From an uncultured Bacteroidia bacterium (GTDB lineage: Bacteria > Bacteroidota > Bacteroidia > Bacteroidales > Prolixibacteraceae), in assembly GCA_903850335.1 (NCBI GenBank), contig CAINLJ010000137.1, positions 1-64,000 of the forward strand: a DNA stretch of 64,000 bases, read 5' to 3'. The translations under genes and the position numbers were made by a program. Below the pieces are notes generated by a model. It was not told where the DNA came from, did no database searches, and saw only the letters and a list, made by a program, of their open reading frames with translations. The stretch's first letter is position 1. Every line of letters starts with the position of its first letter. This document shows positions 26,532 to 35,930 of the stretch, piece by piece.

Positions 26532-26539
26532 TATTTTTG
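26532..26539 (+). promoter_or_regulatory. Possible -7 box of the nucleotide-sugar dehydrogenase gene
   Basis: TATTTTTG matches TAnnTTTG. Initiation near 26546 supports the ATG at 26605. No clear -33 TTTG is present. Confidence 0.35.
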
Positions 26540-26604
26540 CACCAATTAAAGGTCATTATTTTATGACTTTTTTAGCCATTGACTTTGTACATTTATATTT
26601 TATT

Positions 26605-27900
26605 ATGAATAATATACGTATTGCCGTAATAGGTCTTGGATATGTTGGCCTTCCTCTGGCGCGCCTTTTTGCCACTAAATTTCCGGTAGTTGGATTTGAC
26701 TTGAATCATAAACGAGTACTTGAGATTAATCAGGGTGAGGATTTGACACTTGAAGTAGAAAAGAAACTTCTCCTTGAAGTTTTGGTTTCTTTAAATCCTG
26801 CTATTTCAGGTGAGAATGGGCTTTATTGTTCGGCAGATCAAAATGACATGGCAAGCTGCAACTTCTACATTGTTACGGTTCCAACTCCTGTTGATAAGAA
26901 TAACAGACCAGACCTTACACCACTTCTTAAAGCTTCGGAAACCCTTGGAAAAGTGATTTCAAATGGTGATATCGTTGTTTATGAATCTACTGTATATCCG
27001 GGCGCAACTGAAGACGATTGTTTGCCAGTAATTGAGAAGGTATCAGGACTGAAATACAATATTGATTTTTTTGCAGGATACAGTCCGGAAAGAATAAACC
27101 CTGGAGATAAAGAGCATACAGTTGAGAAAATAAAGAAAGTCACTTCGGGATCTAATCCGAAAATTGCTGAAATTGTCGATTCAACCTATCGTTCAGTAAT
27201 TCAGGCCGGAACATTTAAGGCTTCTTCAATTCGGGTTGCCGAGGCAGCAAAAGTAATTGAAAATAGTCAGCGTGACATTAATATTGCCTTTGTTAATGAG
27301 TTATCAAAGATTTTCAACGCGATGAAAATTGATACACTCGATGTTCTTGAAGCCGCAGGTACAAAATGGAACTTCCTGAATTTCAAGCCTGGTTTGGTTG
27401 GAGGTCATTGTATTGGTGTCGATCCATATTATCTGGCCCAAAAATCACAGGAAGCAGGTTATCATCCTGAAATAATATTAGCTGGCAGGAGATTGAATGA
27501 CAGTATGGGAAAGTATGTTGCTACTGAAGTCGTTAAGCTGATGATAAGAAATGAGATTCCGGTCAAAAATTCGAAGGTTTTAATGTTAGGAATCACATTT
27601 AAGGAAAATTGTCCGGACATCCGAAATACCAAAGCCACAGATATTTATCATGAGTTAATTAGTTATGGGATCGAGGTTGATATTTTCGATCCATGGGCTT
27701 CTCCTTCGGAAGTGATCCATGAATATAATATTGAAATTAGTAACGAATTGAATAAATCAGAGCAATACGGAGCTGTGATTCTTGCTGTTGCGCATCAGCA
27801 ATTTAAAGAAATTGACATAAGTGGGTACAAGGATAACGGAGCTATTATTTATGATGTTAAGGGTATTTTACCCAGGGATTTGATTCATGCAAGACTTTAA
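26605..27900 (+). CDS. Nucleotide-sugar dehydrogenase, UDP-HexNAc 6-dehydrogenase (TviB/WbpO-like)
   Basis: Oxidises C6 of a UDP-sugar to the uronic acid in two NAD-dependent steps, supplying acidic sugars for surface polysaccharide. The 431-residue protein has the N-terminal Rossmann motif [14 protein letters not shown], the conserved VPTPVD loop, [10 protein letters not shown], and the catalytic-cysteine motif [15 protein letters not shown]. The last is diagnostic of the UDP-N-acetylhexosamine (Vi antigen) branch more than of UDP-glucose dehydrogenase. The frame extends to 26527, but the ATG at 26605 begins right before the Rossmann strand. No glycosyltransferase genes adjoin, so it is apart from a polysaccharide cluster. 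A HAD-like gene follows after 32 bases. Confidence 0.9.
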   Translation: MNNIRIAVIGLGYVGLPLARLFATKFPVVGFDLNHKRVLEINQGEDLTLEVEKKLLLEVLVSLNPAISGENGLYCSADQNDMASCNFYIVTVPTPVDKNNRPDLTPLLKASETLGKVISNGDIVVYESTVYPGATEDDCLPVIEKVSGLKYNIDFFAGYSPERINPGDKEHTVEKIKKVTSGSNPKIAEIVDSTYRSVIQAGTFKASSIRVAEAAKVIENSQRDINIAFVNELSKIFNAMKIDTLDVLEAAGTKWNFLNFKPGLVGGHCIGVDPYYLAQKSQEAGYHPEIILAGRRLNDSMGKYVATEVVKLMIRNEIPVKNSKVLMLGITFKENCPDIRNTKATDIYHELISYGIEVDIFDPWASPSEVIHEYNIEISNELNKSEQYGAVILAVAHQQFKEIDISGYKDNGAIIYDVKGILPRDLIHARL

Positions 27901-27932
27901 CTCATTTAAGATGTCTTCAAAAAAATAAAATT

Positions 27933-28295
27933 ATGATTATTGCAATAGATTTTGACGGAACTATAGTTGAACACAAGTATCCCGCAATCGGGAAAGAACT
28001 TCCTTTTGCGCTTGAAACTATAAAAGCACTTCAGAAAAAACAGCACCAGATTATTTTATGGACATTCCGTTCAGGGAAGACACTGGAGGAAGCAGTAGAA
28101 TTTTGCAAAAAAGGTGGAGTGGAATTTTATGCCGTTAACAGAAGTTACCCTGAGGAACGTTTCGACTTTTCAATAAGCAGAAAAATTCATGCTGACCTTT
28201 TTATTGATGACCGGAATATCGGAGGTTTTCCCGGCTGGGGAGAAATATATTATATGATCTGTCCGGAAGAATCAGGAGAAAAAAGGAAGAGGTAA
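27933..28295 (+). CDS. Small HAD-superfamily hydrolase-like protein
   Basis: A 120-residue protein starting with IAIDFDGTIVEH, motif I of the HAD superfamily with the nucleophile and acid aspartates. LWTFRSG serves as motif II (Thr/Ser) and ADLFIDDRN as motif IV. It has no cap domain and resembles the short BT0820-type proteins of Bacteroidota, thought to be phosphatases of small sugar phosphates or nucleotides. The substrate is unknown. It lies 32 bases after the nucleotide-sugar dehydrogenase on the same strand, so they are probably cotranscribed. Its stop codon is inside the terminator hairpin. Confidence 0.8.
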   Translation: MIIAIDFDGTIVEHKYPAIGKELPFALETIKALQKKQHQIILWTFRSGKTLEEAVEFCKKGGVEFYAVNRSYPEERFDFSISRKIHADLFIDDRNIGGFPGWGEIYYMICPEESGEKRKR

Positions 28296-28320
28296 TTTCG
28301 CCACTGAAAAATTACCTCTT
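28287..28320. terminator. Convergent terminator between HAD-like gene and carboxy(nor)spermidine synthase
   Basis: A 12-bp stem (AAGAGGTAATTT at 28287-28298 with 28309-28320) and a 10-base loop. The stem includes the HAD gene stop codon; T-rich sequence follows in each direction, though the runs are short. Confidence 0.6.
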
Positions 28321-28330
28321 TCTGAGTAAC

Positions 28331-29527
28331 TTAATCCATCTCAAGCCTTACATCATGTAGCTCCCACCATGGAAGTCCATGAATATTAAGTTGTTCCATA
28401 AATGGATCCGGGTTAAATTCTTCAACATTATAAACTCCCGGCTTTTTCCACTCCCCTTTAAGAAACATCATGGCACCTATCATGGCCGGCACACCGGTTG
28501 TATAGCTTACGGCTTGTGTACCAGTCTCTGCGTATGCCGCCTCGTGACTGCAGTTATTATAAATATAGTATGTCTTTTTCTTTTTATCTTTAATTCCTTT
28601 GATTCTGCATCCTATGGAAGTTTCACCAATATAATTAGCGCCTAATTCTTCAGGAGCCGGTAGGACTGCCTTAAGAAACTGTATTGGTACAATTTCAATT
28701 CCCTGGTACATAATCGGTTTAATTCCTGCCATTCCGATATTTTGAATAACTCGTAAATGAGTCAGGTATTCCTGCCCGAATGTCATCCAAAACCTTGCTT
28801 TTTTAAGCGTTGGAAAGTTTTTCACCAAAGACTCCAACTCTTCATGGTAAATAACATAGGATTCACGTTCTCCAATGTGCGGATAAGTCAGGGGCTTGTG
28901 AATTTCGTGTGGTTCGGTTTCAACCCATGAACCGTTCTCCCAGTATTTTCCTCTTTGTGTAACTTCTCTGATATTAATCTCAGGATTGAAATTTGTTGCA
29001 AACGGTTTTCCATGATCCCCTGCATTACAATCCACTATATCAAGGTATTGAATCTCGTCAAAGACATATTTTGCTGCCCAGGCCGTGAAGATACTTGTCA
29101 CTCCGGGATCAAAACCACAACCCAGTATAGCTGTTAGGCCAGCCTCCTTAAACCGGTCCTGATAAGCCCATTGCCAGCTATATTCGAATTTTGCCACTTC
29201 CTTTGGTTCATAATTAGCAGTATCAAGATAGGAAACTCCCGTCGCGAGACAAGCATCCATAATTGTCAGGTCTTGATATGGAAGAGCCACATTTACAACA
29301 AGATCAGGGTGAAAGGATTCAATTAATGATACAAGTTGTTTCACACCATCGGCATCAACCTGTGCAGTAGTAATCCTGTTACCACCAATTCGTTTTGCGA
29401 TTGCATCACATTTCGATTTGGTTCGGCTTGCAAGCATTATTTCTGTAAAAACTTCAGGTAATCCTGCCATTTTGTGTGCAACGACAGTCCCTACACCACC
29501 AGCGCCTATAATCAATACCTTTCCCAT
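28331..29527 (-). CDS. Carboxynorspermidine/carboxyspermidine synthase (saccharopine dehydrogenase family)
   Basis: A 398-residue NAD(P)H-dependent reductase. In this subfamily it condenses aspartate semialdehyde with putrescine or diaminopropane to give carboxy(nor)spermidine, the alternative bacterial route to spermidine. The N-terminal Rossmann motif is VLIIGAGGVGTVVAHKMA. The middle has GCGFDPGVTSIFTAWAA, and the C-terminal half the IGCRIKGIKDKKKKTYYIYN region and TGVPAMIGAM seen in this group. The frame reaches 29557 but the ATG at 29527 begins directly before the Rossmann strand. It lies 3 kb from aguB/aguA, which supply putrescine, and that supports the polyamine role over lysine metabolism. 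The decarboxylase partner (NspC type) is not in the window. Confidence 0.85.
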   Translation of the reverse strand: MGKVLIIGAGGVGTVVAHKMAGLPEVFTEIMLASRTKSKCDAIAKRIGGNRITTAQVDADGVKQLVSLIESFHPDLVVNVALPYQDLTIMDACLATGVSYLDTANYEPKEVAKFEYSWQWAYQDRFKEAGLTAILGCGFDPGVTSIFTAWAAKYVFDEIQYLDIVDCNAGDHGKPFATNFNPEINIREVTQRGKYWENGSWVETEPHEIHKPLTYPHIGERESYVIYHEELESLVKNFPTLKKARFWMTFGQEYLTHLRVIQNIGMAGIKPIMYQGIEIVPIQFLKAVLPAPEELGANYIGETSIGCRIKGIKDKKKKTYYIYNNCSHEAAYAETGTQAVSYTTGVPAMIGAMMFLKGEWKKPGVYNVEEFNPDPFMEQLNIHGLPWWELHDVRLEMD

Positions 29528-29738
29528 GTCAAATATCAATAAATTAGGATTAAACAATAAACCAGCTCACAAAATAACCATATTTTTTTGATGCTTTTAA
29601 TGACTTTCTTCTGTAAACGAAATTAATTTGTATTTTTATTCTTCTGACTAATATATCTCTTATATCAATCCATTGATTGGTTTGATAAAATACAATTATA
29701 CAGATTATTATGATTTGTCAACCTTTATCCTGTTTCCT

Positions 29739-32459
29739 GTGAAAAAGATTTTTATAATCCTGCTTATGCTATGGAAAGCATTGGATGTCAATTCACAACC
29801 AGTAAGTAAACCTGTAATAAATACAGCTTCTCCATGGACTTACTGGTGGTGGCAGGGAAATGCTGTTAACAAATCAGACATTTTATCACAACTTGAACGG
29901 TTTAAAACCATTGGTATTGGAGGTGCACATATTATTCCAATATATGGGGTAAAGGGCGAAGAATCGCATTTTCTTTCATACCTGAGCAATGATTGGATCG
30001 ATATTTTCAATTTCACCTGTTCCGAAGCAACAAAACTTGGAATAGGTATTGACCTTTCAACCGGAACTGGCTGGCCATTTGGCGGACCAAAGGTAACTAT
30101 TCAAAATTGTGCCAAACAAATTGTATTTCACGATTTTTCATTTGCTGACACTTTAAAAATTAATGAAATACTGGAAAGAAGTATCTATAAAAAGGCTGAT
30201 ATTTTTATTTGTAATTCGCCAACTGAATTTAAACCAATTAAAAAGGTTATTTTATATAACAATCTAAAAAACAAGAGGTTAAATAAATATCTCATTGTAA
30301 CTTACGAACCAACAAATCAAATGGTTAAGAGAGCAGCACCTGGCGGCGAAGGTTTGGTTGTAGACCATTTTGATGCTAATGCTATTTCTCAATATCTAAG
30401 TGCTTTCGATTTAACCCTGTTGGCAAAAGATTCGAATTGTCATCCCAGAGCCATGTACAATGACTCCTATGAGGTCTATAAAGCCAACTGGACAACAAGT
30501 CTTTTCAGTGTTTTCAAACTCCAGCATAACTATGATATTGAAAAAATAATTTATGTTGTCAGTCCCGGATACCCTGCATGTCAATTTAAAGAAAAAGTAA
30601 TAACTGATTTCCGTGAAACGCTTTCATTCCTATTGTATAACAGTCAGAAAAAATGGGCAGATTGGATAAACCACCATAAAATGATATCAAGGTATCAGGC
30701 ACATGGAGCCCCAGGAAATTTGCTTGACCTCTATGCGTTGGCTGATATCCCTGAAACTGAATCATTTGGTTCGAGTAGTTTTAATATTCCAAATGTAAGG
30801 ACTGATCCGGATTATTCGGAAAAAAATTTTGGCAGACCTCATCCGCTGATGATGAAGTTCGCCTCCTCACCCGCTAATTTCTTAGGGAAAAAATTAGTGG
30901 CTTCAGAATCAACTACATGGCTTGGAAACCATTTTAAGGTTGCCTTGTCTCAAATTAAGCCTCAGCTGGACGAATTATTCATTGCTGGCATTAACCACAT
31001 ATATTTTCATGGAACAACCTATTCACCTAAAAATGAACCTTTTCCGGGCTGGCTATTTTACGCTTCCACAAATTATGGCTCCCATTCTCATTTCAATAAC
31101 GAGTTACCATTGCTAAATTCTTATATAAAAAATTGTCAGGAACTTTTACAGGAATCTCAGCCGGATAACGATCTGTTACTATACCTGCCTATTTTTGATT
31201 ATTGGTCAGATATATTGAAGCCCCTATTACTTCAATTTTCGGTTCATCATGCAGGAGATTGGTTTCTAAAAACTCCATGTGGAAAATTGTCATCCGGTCT
31301 TTGGGAAGCCGGGTTCTCATTCGACTACGTATCCGATTTACAAATCCGAAATTTAAATGTCAATTCCGACCATCTTCTTTCAGCCGGCAAAAACAATTAC
31401 CAAACCATAATTATACCAAGCTCAAAGTACATGACATTAGAGACTCTATCATATCTCTACGCCCTTTCCGTGCAAGGAGGGCATATAATTTTTGATAAAT
31501 CTCTTCCACTTGATTTGCCAGGGATTGGGCGCAATTCCCAGAAATCACAATTTGATAAACTGAAGAAAAAACTGGCAAACAATCCGAATGTTTACATTGG
31601 AAATGCAGATTCTATTTTAATTAATTTGAATATCAGGCATGAAACACTAATAGCCTCTGGTCTTAATTTTATTCGAAAGAAATCCGGAAATGAGAAAATG
31701 TGGTTTATAACGAACCTATCCAACAGGTTTTTAGCTGATTCAATCTCACTAACCGGAAATGCCGGATCACTCGAATATTATAATCCTATGAACAATGACA
31801 GTGGTTTTATAAGTTTTGAGAATTCAGCAAATTGCATTAAAACAAAAATTTATTTGCCTCCCGGGAGTTCATGTTTTTTAAGATCATCCACTCAGGTAAA
31901 GGAGGGAAAACCCTTTGCATTCCACTACCCTACTAAAGATTCAATTGAATTAACAAATTGGAATGTTAAGTTTTTGAGCGGTTTACCTTCAATTCCTGCT
32001 GGTGTCTATCGTCCTAAAGTTCTCACTAGCTGGACAACCTGGTCTGATTCGACTTTACAATCTTTCAATGGTTACGGCAGCTATTCTGCGAATTTTGAAT
32101 TACCACCTTCGTGGATTAATTCGAAAGGAGTTTATCTGAATATTGAAGATTTACGTGAAACGGCAAATGTCACAATTAACAACAAGGAAATTGGAACCAT
32201 TTGGGCGGTTCCTTACCAAATTTTCATACCCGCAAGTAGGTTAGACTTTAATGCCAGGAATACTGTAATCCTAAATGTTAGAAACCTTTCCGCAAATCAA
32301 ATCAGGAACATGGATTTGCAACACAGATACTGGAAAAAGTTTTATGATGCTAATATTTTGGATATCAACTATAAGCCGTTTGATGCTTCAAAATGGGAAC
32401 CTGTACCTTCAGGAATTCTTGGAAAGATTAAAATTATAAACGCTGATAATCAATACTAA
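29739..32459 (+). CDS. Exported GH106-like glycosidase (alpha-L-rhamnosidase family)
   Basis: A protein of about 906 residues whose N-terminal part (WTYWWWQGNAVNKSDILSQL, then GIDLSTGTGWPFGGPKV) matches the GH106-type glycoside hydrolase family, known for alpha-L-rhamnosidases. The C terminus (about 770-900) is a jelly-roll, galactose-binding-like domain with LNIEDLRETANVTINNKEIG. The GTG at 29739 is chosen as start because it opens a signal peptide (VKKIFIILLMLWKALDVNSQ); the frame also runs back to a TTG at 29673. It probably removes rhamnose or a similar sugar from plant or bacterial polysaccharide outside the inner membrane. No SusC/SusD pair or regulator adjoins, so it is not part of a standard polysaccharide utilisation locus here. 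Confidence 0.75.
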   Translation: MKKIFIILLMLWKALDVNSQPVSKPVINTASPWTYWWWQGNAVNKSDILSQLERFKTIGIGGAHIIPIYGVKGEESHFLSYLSNDWIDIFNFTCSEATKLGIGIDLSTGTGWPFGGPKVTIQNCAKQIVFHDFSFADTLKINEILERSIYKKADIFICNSPTEFKPIKKVILYNNLKNKRLNKYLIVTYEPTNQMVKRAAPGGEGLVVDHFDANAISQYLSAFDLTLLAKDSNCHPRAMYNDSYEVYKANWTTSLFSVFKLQHNYDIEKIIYVVSPGYPACQFKEKVITDFRETLSFLLYNSQKKWADWINHHKMISRYQAHGAPGNLLDLYALADIPETESFGSSSFNIPNVRTDPDYSEKNFGRPHPLMMKFASSPANFLGKKLVASESTTWLGNHFKVALSQIKPQLDELFIAGINHIYFHGTTYSPKNEPFPGWLFYASTNYGSHSHFNNELPLLNSYIKNCQELLQESQPDNDLLLYLPIFDYWSDILKPLLLQFSVHHAGDWFLKTPCGKLSSGLWEAGFSFDYVSDLQIRNLNVNSDHLLSAGKNNYQTIIIPSSKYMTLETLSYLYALSVQGGHIIFDKSLPLDLPGIGRNSQKSQFDKLKKKLANNPNVYIGNADSILINLNIRHETLIASGLNFIRKKSGNEKMWFITNLSNRFLADSISLTGNAGSLEYYNPMNNDSGFISFENSANCIKTKIYLPPGSSCFLRSSTQVKEGKPFAFHYPTKDSIELTNWNVKFLSGLPSIPAGVYRPKVLTSWTTWSDSTLQSFNGYGSYSANFELPPSWINSKGVYLNIEDLRETANVTINNKEIGTIWAVPYQIFIPASRLDFNARNTVILNVRNLSANQIRNMDLQHRYWKKFYDANILDINYKPFDASKWEPVPSGILGKIKIINADNQY

Positions 32460-32477
32460 ATAAAAATTCTCCTACAA

Positions 32478-33368
32478 TCAATCTATAAATCGTTTCAAAA
32501 GATCGCTGTACATATCAATACGGCGATCCCGTAAAAAGGGCCACCACCTTCGGACTGATTCGGATCTCTCCAGATCGATTTCTACAATCAGGTTAGCCTC
32601 CTCTGATTGAGGCGCGACCGACAATAATTCACCCTGAGGTCCCGAGACGAAACTGTTGCCCCAGAAATTAATCCCGTTTGTCATACCTGAAGGATCCGGT
32701 TCATAACCAATTCTGTTTACTGAAACTAAGGGTAATCCATTTGCGATTGAATGTCCCCTCTGTGAAATCATCCATGCTTCGCATTGTCTTTTCTTTTCAT
32801 CGTCAGGGTCAGTAGATTCATATCCTATAGCCGTGGGATAAATTAACAGATCGGCACCAGCCAGAGCCATTAGTCTTGCTGCCTCAGGATACCATTGATC
32901 CCAGCAAACAAGTACACCCAGTTTTCCAACAGAAGTCTGAATCGGTTTAAATCCAAGATCCCCGGGTGTGAAATAAAATTTCTCATAATAGGCAGGGTCA
33001 TCAGGGATATGCATTTTGCGATATTTTCCTGCAATTGATCCGTCATTTTCAAAAACAACTGCTGTATTATGATAAATACCTGCTGACCGTCTTTCGAATA
33101 GTGATGTTACAATGACGACTCCATATTTCTTTGCCAGCGCGCTAAAAAAAGAAGTGGAATATCCTGGAATTTGTTCTGCAAGGTCAAAGACTGACGGATC
33201 CTCTGTTTGACAAAAATATAGATTATTATGAAGCTCCTGTAAAACAATTAGTTTAGCTCCTTTAGAAGCACAAAATCCAATACTCGAGGCTAATTTCGAC
33301 ATATTCGCCTCCTTATCATCAGAATTGGATTGTTGAATTAATCCCGTGATCAATTTCGTAGATGCCAT
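32478..33368 (-). CDS. aguB: N-carbamoylputrescine amidohydrolase
   Basis: Hydrolyses N-carbamoylputrescine to putrescine, CO2 and ammonia. The 296-residue nitrilase-superfamily protein has all three catalytic residues: Glu in VLQELHNNLYF, Lys in KYRKMHIPDD, and Cys in VLVCWDQWYPEAARLMAL. The segments around them (FYFTPGDLGF, PTAIGYEST) are those of AguB rather than of beta-ureidopropionase. The agmatine deiminase gene lies 50 bases upstream on the same strand, which gives the pathway. A minus-strand TACATTTG (33401-33408) between the two genes might add an internal promoter. Confidence 0.94.
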   Translation of the reverse strand: MASTKLITGLIQQSNSDDKEANMSKLASSIGFCASKGAKLIVLQELHNNLYFCQTEDPSVFDLAEQIPGYSTSFFSALAKKYGVVIVTSLFERRSAGIYHNTAVVFENDGSIAGKYRKMHIPDDPAYYEKFYFTPGDLGFKPIQTSVGKLGVLVCWDQWYPEAARLMALAGADLLIYPTAIGYESTDPDDEKKRQCEAWMISQRGHSIANGLPLVSVNRIGYEPDPSGMTNGINFWGNSFVSGPQGELLSVAPQSEEANLIVEIDLERSESVRRWWPFLRDRRIDMYSDLLKRFID

Positions 33369-33418
33369 TGATATATCTTTTCAATTATTATTGTGTCAAA
33401 CAAATGTAGTCAAATAGA

Positions 33419-34447
33419 TTATAAAACACCTTTGGGAAATTGCATGGTCACACAATGTAACGATCCATTTTGTTTGATTAATGCCTGACAATCAATACCA
33501 ATAATTTCCCTATCCGGAAATGCATTTTGCAACTGAACTTTAGCAATATTATCTTTGGAAGAATTGTATGTTGGAACAAGAACTGCACCGTTAATGATAA
33601 GAAAGTTTGCATAAGTTGACGGTAACCTTAGATCCCCATCGTATGTTGGATCAGCCATAGGAAGGGGAATGAGATTGTAGTATTTACCATCAGGTGTTTT
33701 AAGCATAAACAATTCCTCCTCCATCCTCTTTAGTGCCTCATAATGTTCATCAAATTTATTATCACATTTAACATAGGCAATTGTTTCAGGTCCACAAAAC
33801 CTTGCTAAGGTATCAATATGGCTATCTGTGTCATCTCCCTCAAGGTAGCCTGACGACAACCAATGAATTTGCAGAAGTCCAAAATGTTTTTTTAGTCTGT
33901 TTTCAATTTGTTCTTCAGTTAGATATTGATTTCTATTCTGTGACAACAAACATTCCCTGGTTGTCAGAAGAGTTCCCTCACCATTCGATTCTATACTTCC
34001 GCCCTCTAAGACAAGATTTTGCATGTCACAAAAATCTACTTCGCTACTAAAAAATCTCTTCTGATACAGTAACCGGGTGATTTGGTTATCTAGATTTGAG
34101 GCGAATTTCATTCCCCATCCATTGAAAGTAAAATCGTAAAGAGTTATCTTATCATCAATTACAACCGAAATGGCACCATGGTCACGTGCCCAGGTATCAT
34201 TTGAAGGGAGTTCGGCGAAAATGATGTTTTTAAGATTACACTCTTTTAATTTAATTGAAAGTAATTGTTTGCTTTGGCAGACAATTAAAACTTTTTCCCG
34301 TTCAGAAATGGCCTTAGTAATTTCTATAAAACAACTCTCTACCTCGTTAAGCATAAAGGCCCAGTCAGTATTTTCATGAGGCCAGGTAAGCATTACTCCA
34401 CTTTGTTCTTCCCACTCCGCCGGAAATCTGATAATTTGTTTACTCAT
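33419..34447 (-). CDS. aguA: Agmatine deiminase
   Basis: Converts agmatine to N-carbamoylputrescine and ammonia. The 342-residue protein has the pentein-fold signatures of the family: SNDTWARDHGAISV, LEGGSIESNGEGTLLTT, EGDDTDSHIDTLARF with the catalytic His/Asp, and the C-terminal nucleophile in GSLHCVTMQFPKG. The usual GG(G) before the Cys box is NGS here, a mild variation. It is first in a two-gene operon with aguB, so agmatine is turned into putrescine. Arginine decarboxylase, the source of agmatine, is not in the window. Confidence 0.94.
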   Translation of the reverse strand: MSKQIIRFPAEWEEQSGVMLTWPHENTDWAFMLNEVESCFIEITKAISEREKVLIVCQSKQLLSIKLKECNLKNIIFAELPSNDTWARDHGAISVVIDDKITLYDFTFNGWGMKFASNLDNQITRLLYQKRFFSSEVDFCDMQNLVLEGGSIESNGEGTLLTTRECLLSQNRNQYLTEEQIENRLKKHFGLLQIHWLSSGYLEGDDTDSHIDTLARFCGPETIAYVKCDNKFDEHYEALKRMEEELFMLKTPDGKYYNLIPLPMADPTYDGDLRLPSTYANFLIINGAVLVPTYNSSKDNIAKVQLQNAFPDREIIGIDCQALIKQNGSLHCVTMQFPKGVL

Positions 34448-34531
34448 TAAAATATAAATATTTAGACAGGTTTATTGGAGTGATAAATCAGGTTACGAAT
34501 TCACTTTAGAATCAATTATTGTTTAATGCAC

Positions 34532-35896
34532 TTAATTTAACTTTTTAATCGAAGCCAGTATTTCTTTAAGGAACTCATTATGGTCAAACCCTTCTTCAGA
34601 ATATCCCAAACGAACAACAACAACATTTCGCGATGGGATTATAAATATTCTTTGTCCCCTGTGACCATCACAGAAAAACATATCTTCAGGAACATCAGGT
34701 AAACTGAGTGAGGAATTCAACCAAAACTGTGCCCCATACTCTCCTTTAGAATCTGATGCCGGTGTACGTGTATAGTTAACCCATCCTTTTGGAAAAATTG
34801 TATCCCCCAGACAAATACCGTCATTAAAATAAAGTAATCCAAACCTTGCCCAATCACGTGCAGTGGCATTACTGTACGAAGAACCAACAAAATTCCCGGC
34901 CGCATCTGTCTCAAGGATCATTGATGAAATCCCTGCTTTAGAAAATATTTCACTATATGGAAATTCATGGTACTTCCTATCATCGTGGATTAGATTTCTT
35001 ATAATACCCGAAAGAATATTTGATGTTCCGGAAGAATATTCCCATTTAGTTCCCGCTTTTGTCGAATAAGGAACATTGATTGCATCCGCATAACAATTTG
35101 CCGATTTGTACAACATATTTGTTACTGAAGAGACTGAACCATAATCCTCATCCCACTTTAATCCACTGCTCATATGCATTAAATCATTGATTGTAATATC
35201 TCTTCTTTTGTCTTTAATCCATTGATTAACAGGAGCCAATGAATTAATATTGAGCTTGTTTTGCTTTGCTAAAACTCCTGCCATGGCATTAATGATACTC
35301 TTAGTCATCGACCATCCCCAAATTCTTGTATCCTGGCTAACTCCTAAATCTTTTGAATATTTCTCCGCCAGAAGTTCTCCTTTGTACAATACGACAACTG
35401 CTGCAGTCCATCTTTTATCTGAATCAGGTTGACCAAATGCGTTACCAATAGCCTTTTTAAGTTGTAGGGTATCAACTTCCGGAAATAGAGTGTCTTTTTT
35501 TAGGTCACCTGCTGGCCATGGTACCCTCCAGATGCTCTGCCGTTTAACTCCAGGAGGTAAAAATGAATCTTTCTGAATGGAATCGATTGTACTCTCTCCA
35601 AGAAGGCAACAACCGAAACCTTCGCGATAAACTGCCGTCTGTTTAGCTAGACCCCAAAGAGATGTGGTCACAGATTTATTTTTAAAATCTACTGTGCTCC
35701 TTGTATATTTGACAATTGAATAATTTAAGTCAACCCTTTGAACAAGCTGGGGATCCCTGTTCGAAACAAAAACTGCAGTAGCCATTGCCTTTGCTCCGTA
35801 ACCGGTGGCTATAAAGAGTTTCGGATATTGTGATTTCAAAATGATTGCCAAAACCAGCACAACAGAAATTACAAAAAGAATTCCACGTTTTTTCAT
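34532..35896 (-). CDS. Exported serine hydrolase, beta-lactamase class C family
   Basis: A 454-residue protein with an N-terminal signal or anchor (about 5-22) and a class C beta-lactamase-like domain. SxxK is SMTK in WGWSMTKSIINAM, the second element is YSSG in WEYSSGTSN, and the third is HRG in CDGHRGQRIF. This set is typical of the EstB/6-aminohexanoate-dimer hydrolase-like branch (NylB group), which are esterases or amidases, so resistance is not implied. The middle contains GLKWDEDYG and GAQFWLN motifs of that branch. It lies 34 bases downstream of the yebC stop-proximal end on the same strand and may be cotranscribed. Substrate unknown. It is unrelated in detail to the other serine hydrolase at 13-14.6 kb. 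Confidence 0.82.
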   Translation of the reverse strand: MKKRGILFVISVVLVLAIILKSQYPKLFIATGYGAKAMATAVFVSNRDPQLVQRVDLNYSIVKYTRSTVDFKNKSVTTSLWGLAKQTAVYREGFGCCLLGESTIDSIQKDSFLPPGVKRQSIWRVPWPAGDLKKDTLFPEVDTLQLKKAIGNAFGQPDSDKRWTAAVVVLYKGELLAEKYSKDLGVSQDTRIWGWSMTKSIINAMAGVLAKQNKLNINSLAPVNQWIKDKRRDITINDLMHMSSGLKWDEDYGSVSSVTNMLYKSANCYADAINVPYSTKAGTKWEYSSGTSNILSGIIRNLIHDDRKYHEFPYSEIFSKAGISSMILETDAAGNFVGSSYSNATARDWARFGLLYFNDGICLGDTIFPKGWVNYTRTPASDSKGEYGAQFWLNSSLSLPDVPEDMFFCDGHRGQRIFIIPSRNVVVVRLGYSEEGFDHNEFLKEILASIKKLN

Positions 35897-35930
35897 TTCC
35901 TGAGAGTATTAAAATTATATATTCCAACAG

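Larger units (their letters stand above)
26184..26604. other. Divergent gap between sigma factor and nucleotide-sugar dehydrogenase
   Basis: A 421-base AT-rich region. It holds the sigma gene promoter (26243-26273) and a -7 candidate for the dehydrogenase (26532-26539). Nothing else could be recognised between 26280 and 26520. Confidence 0.55.
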
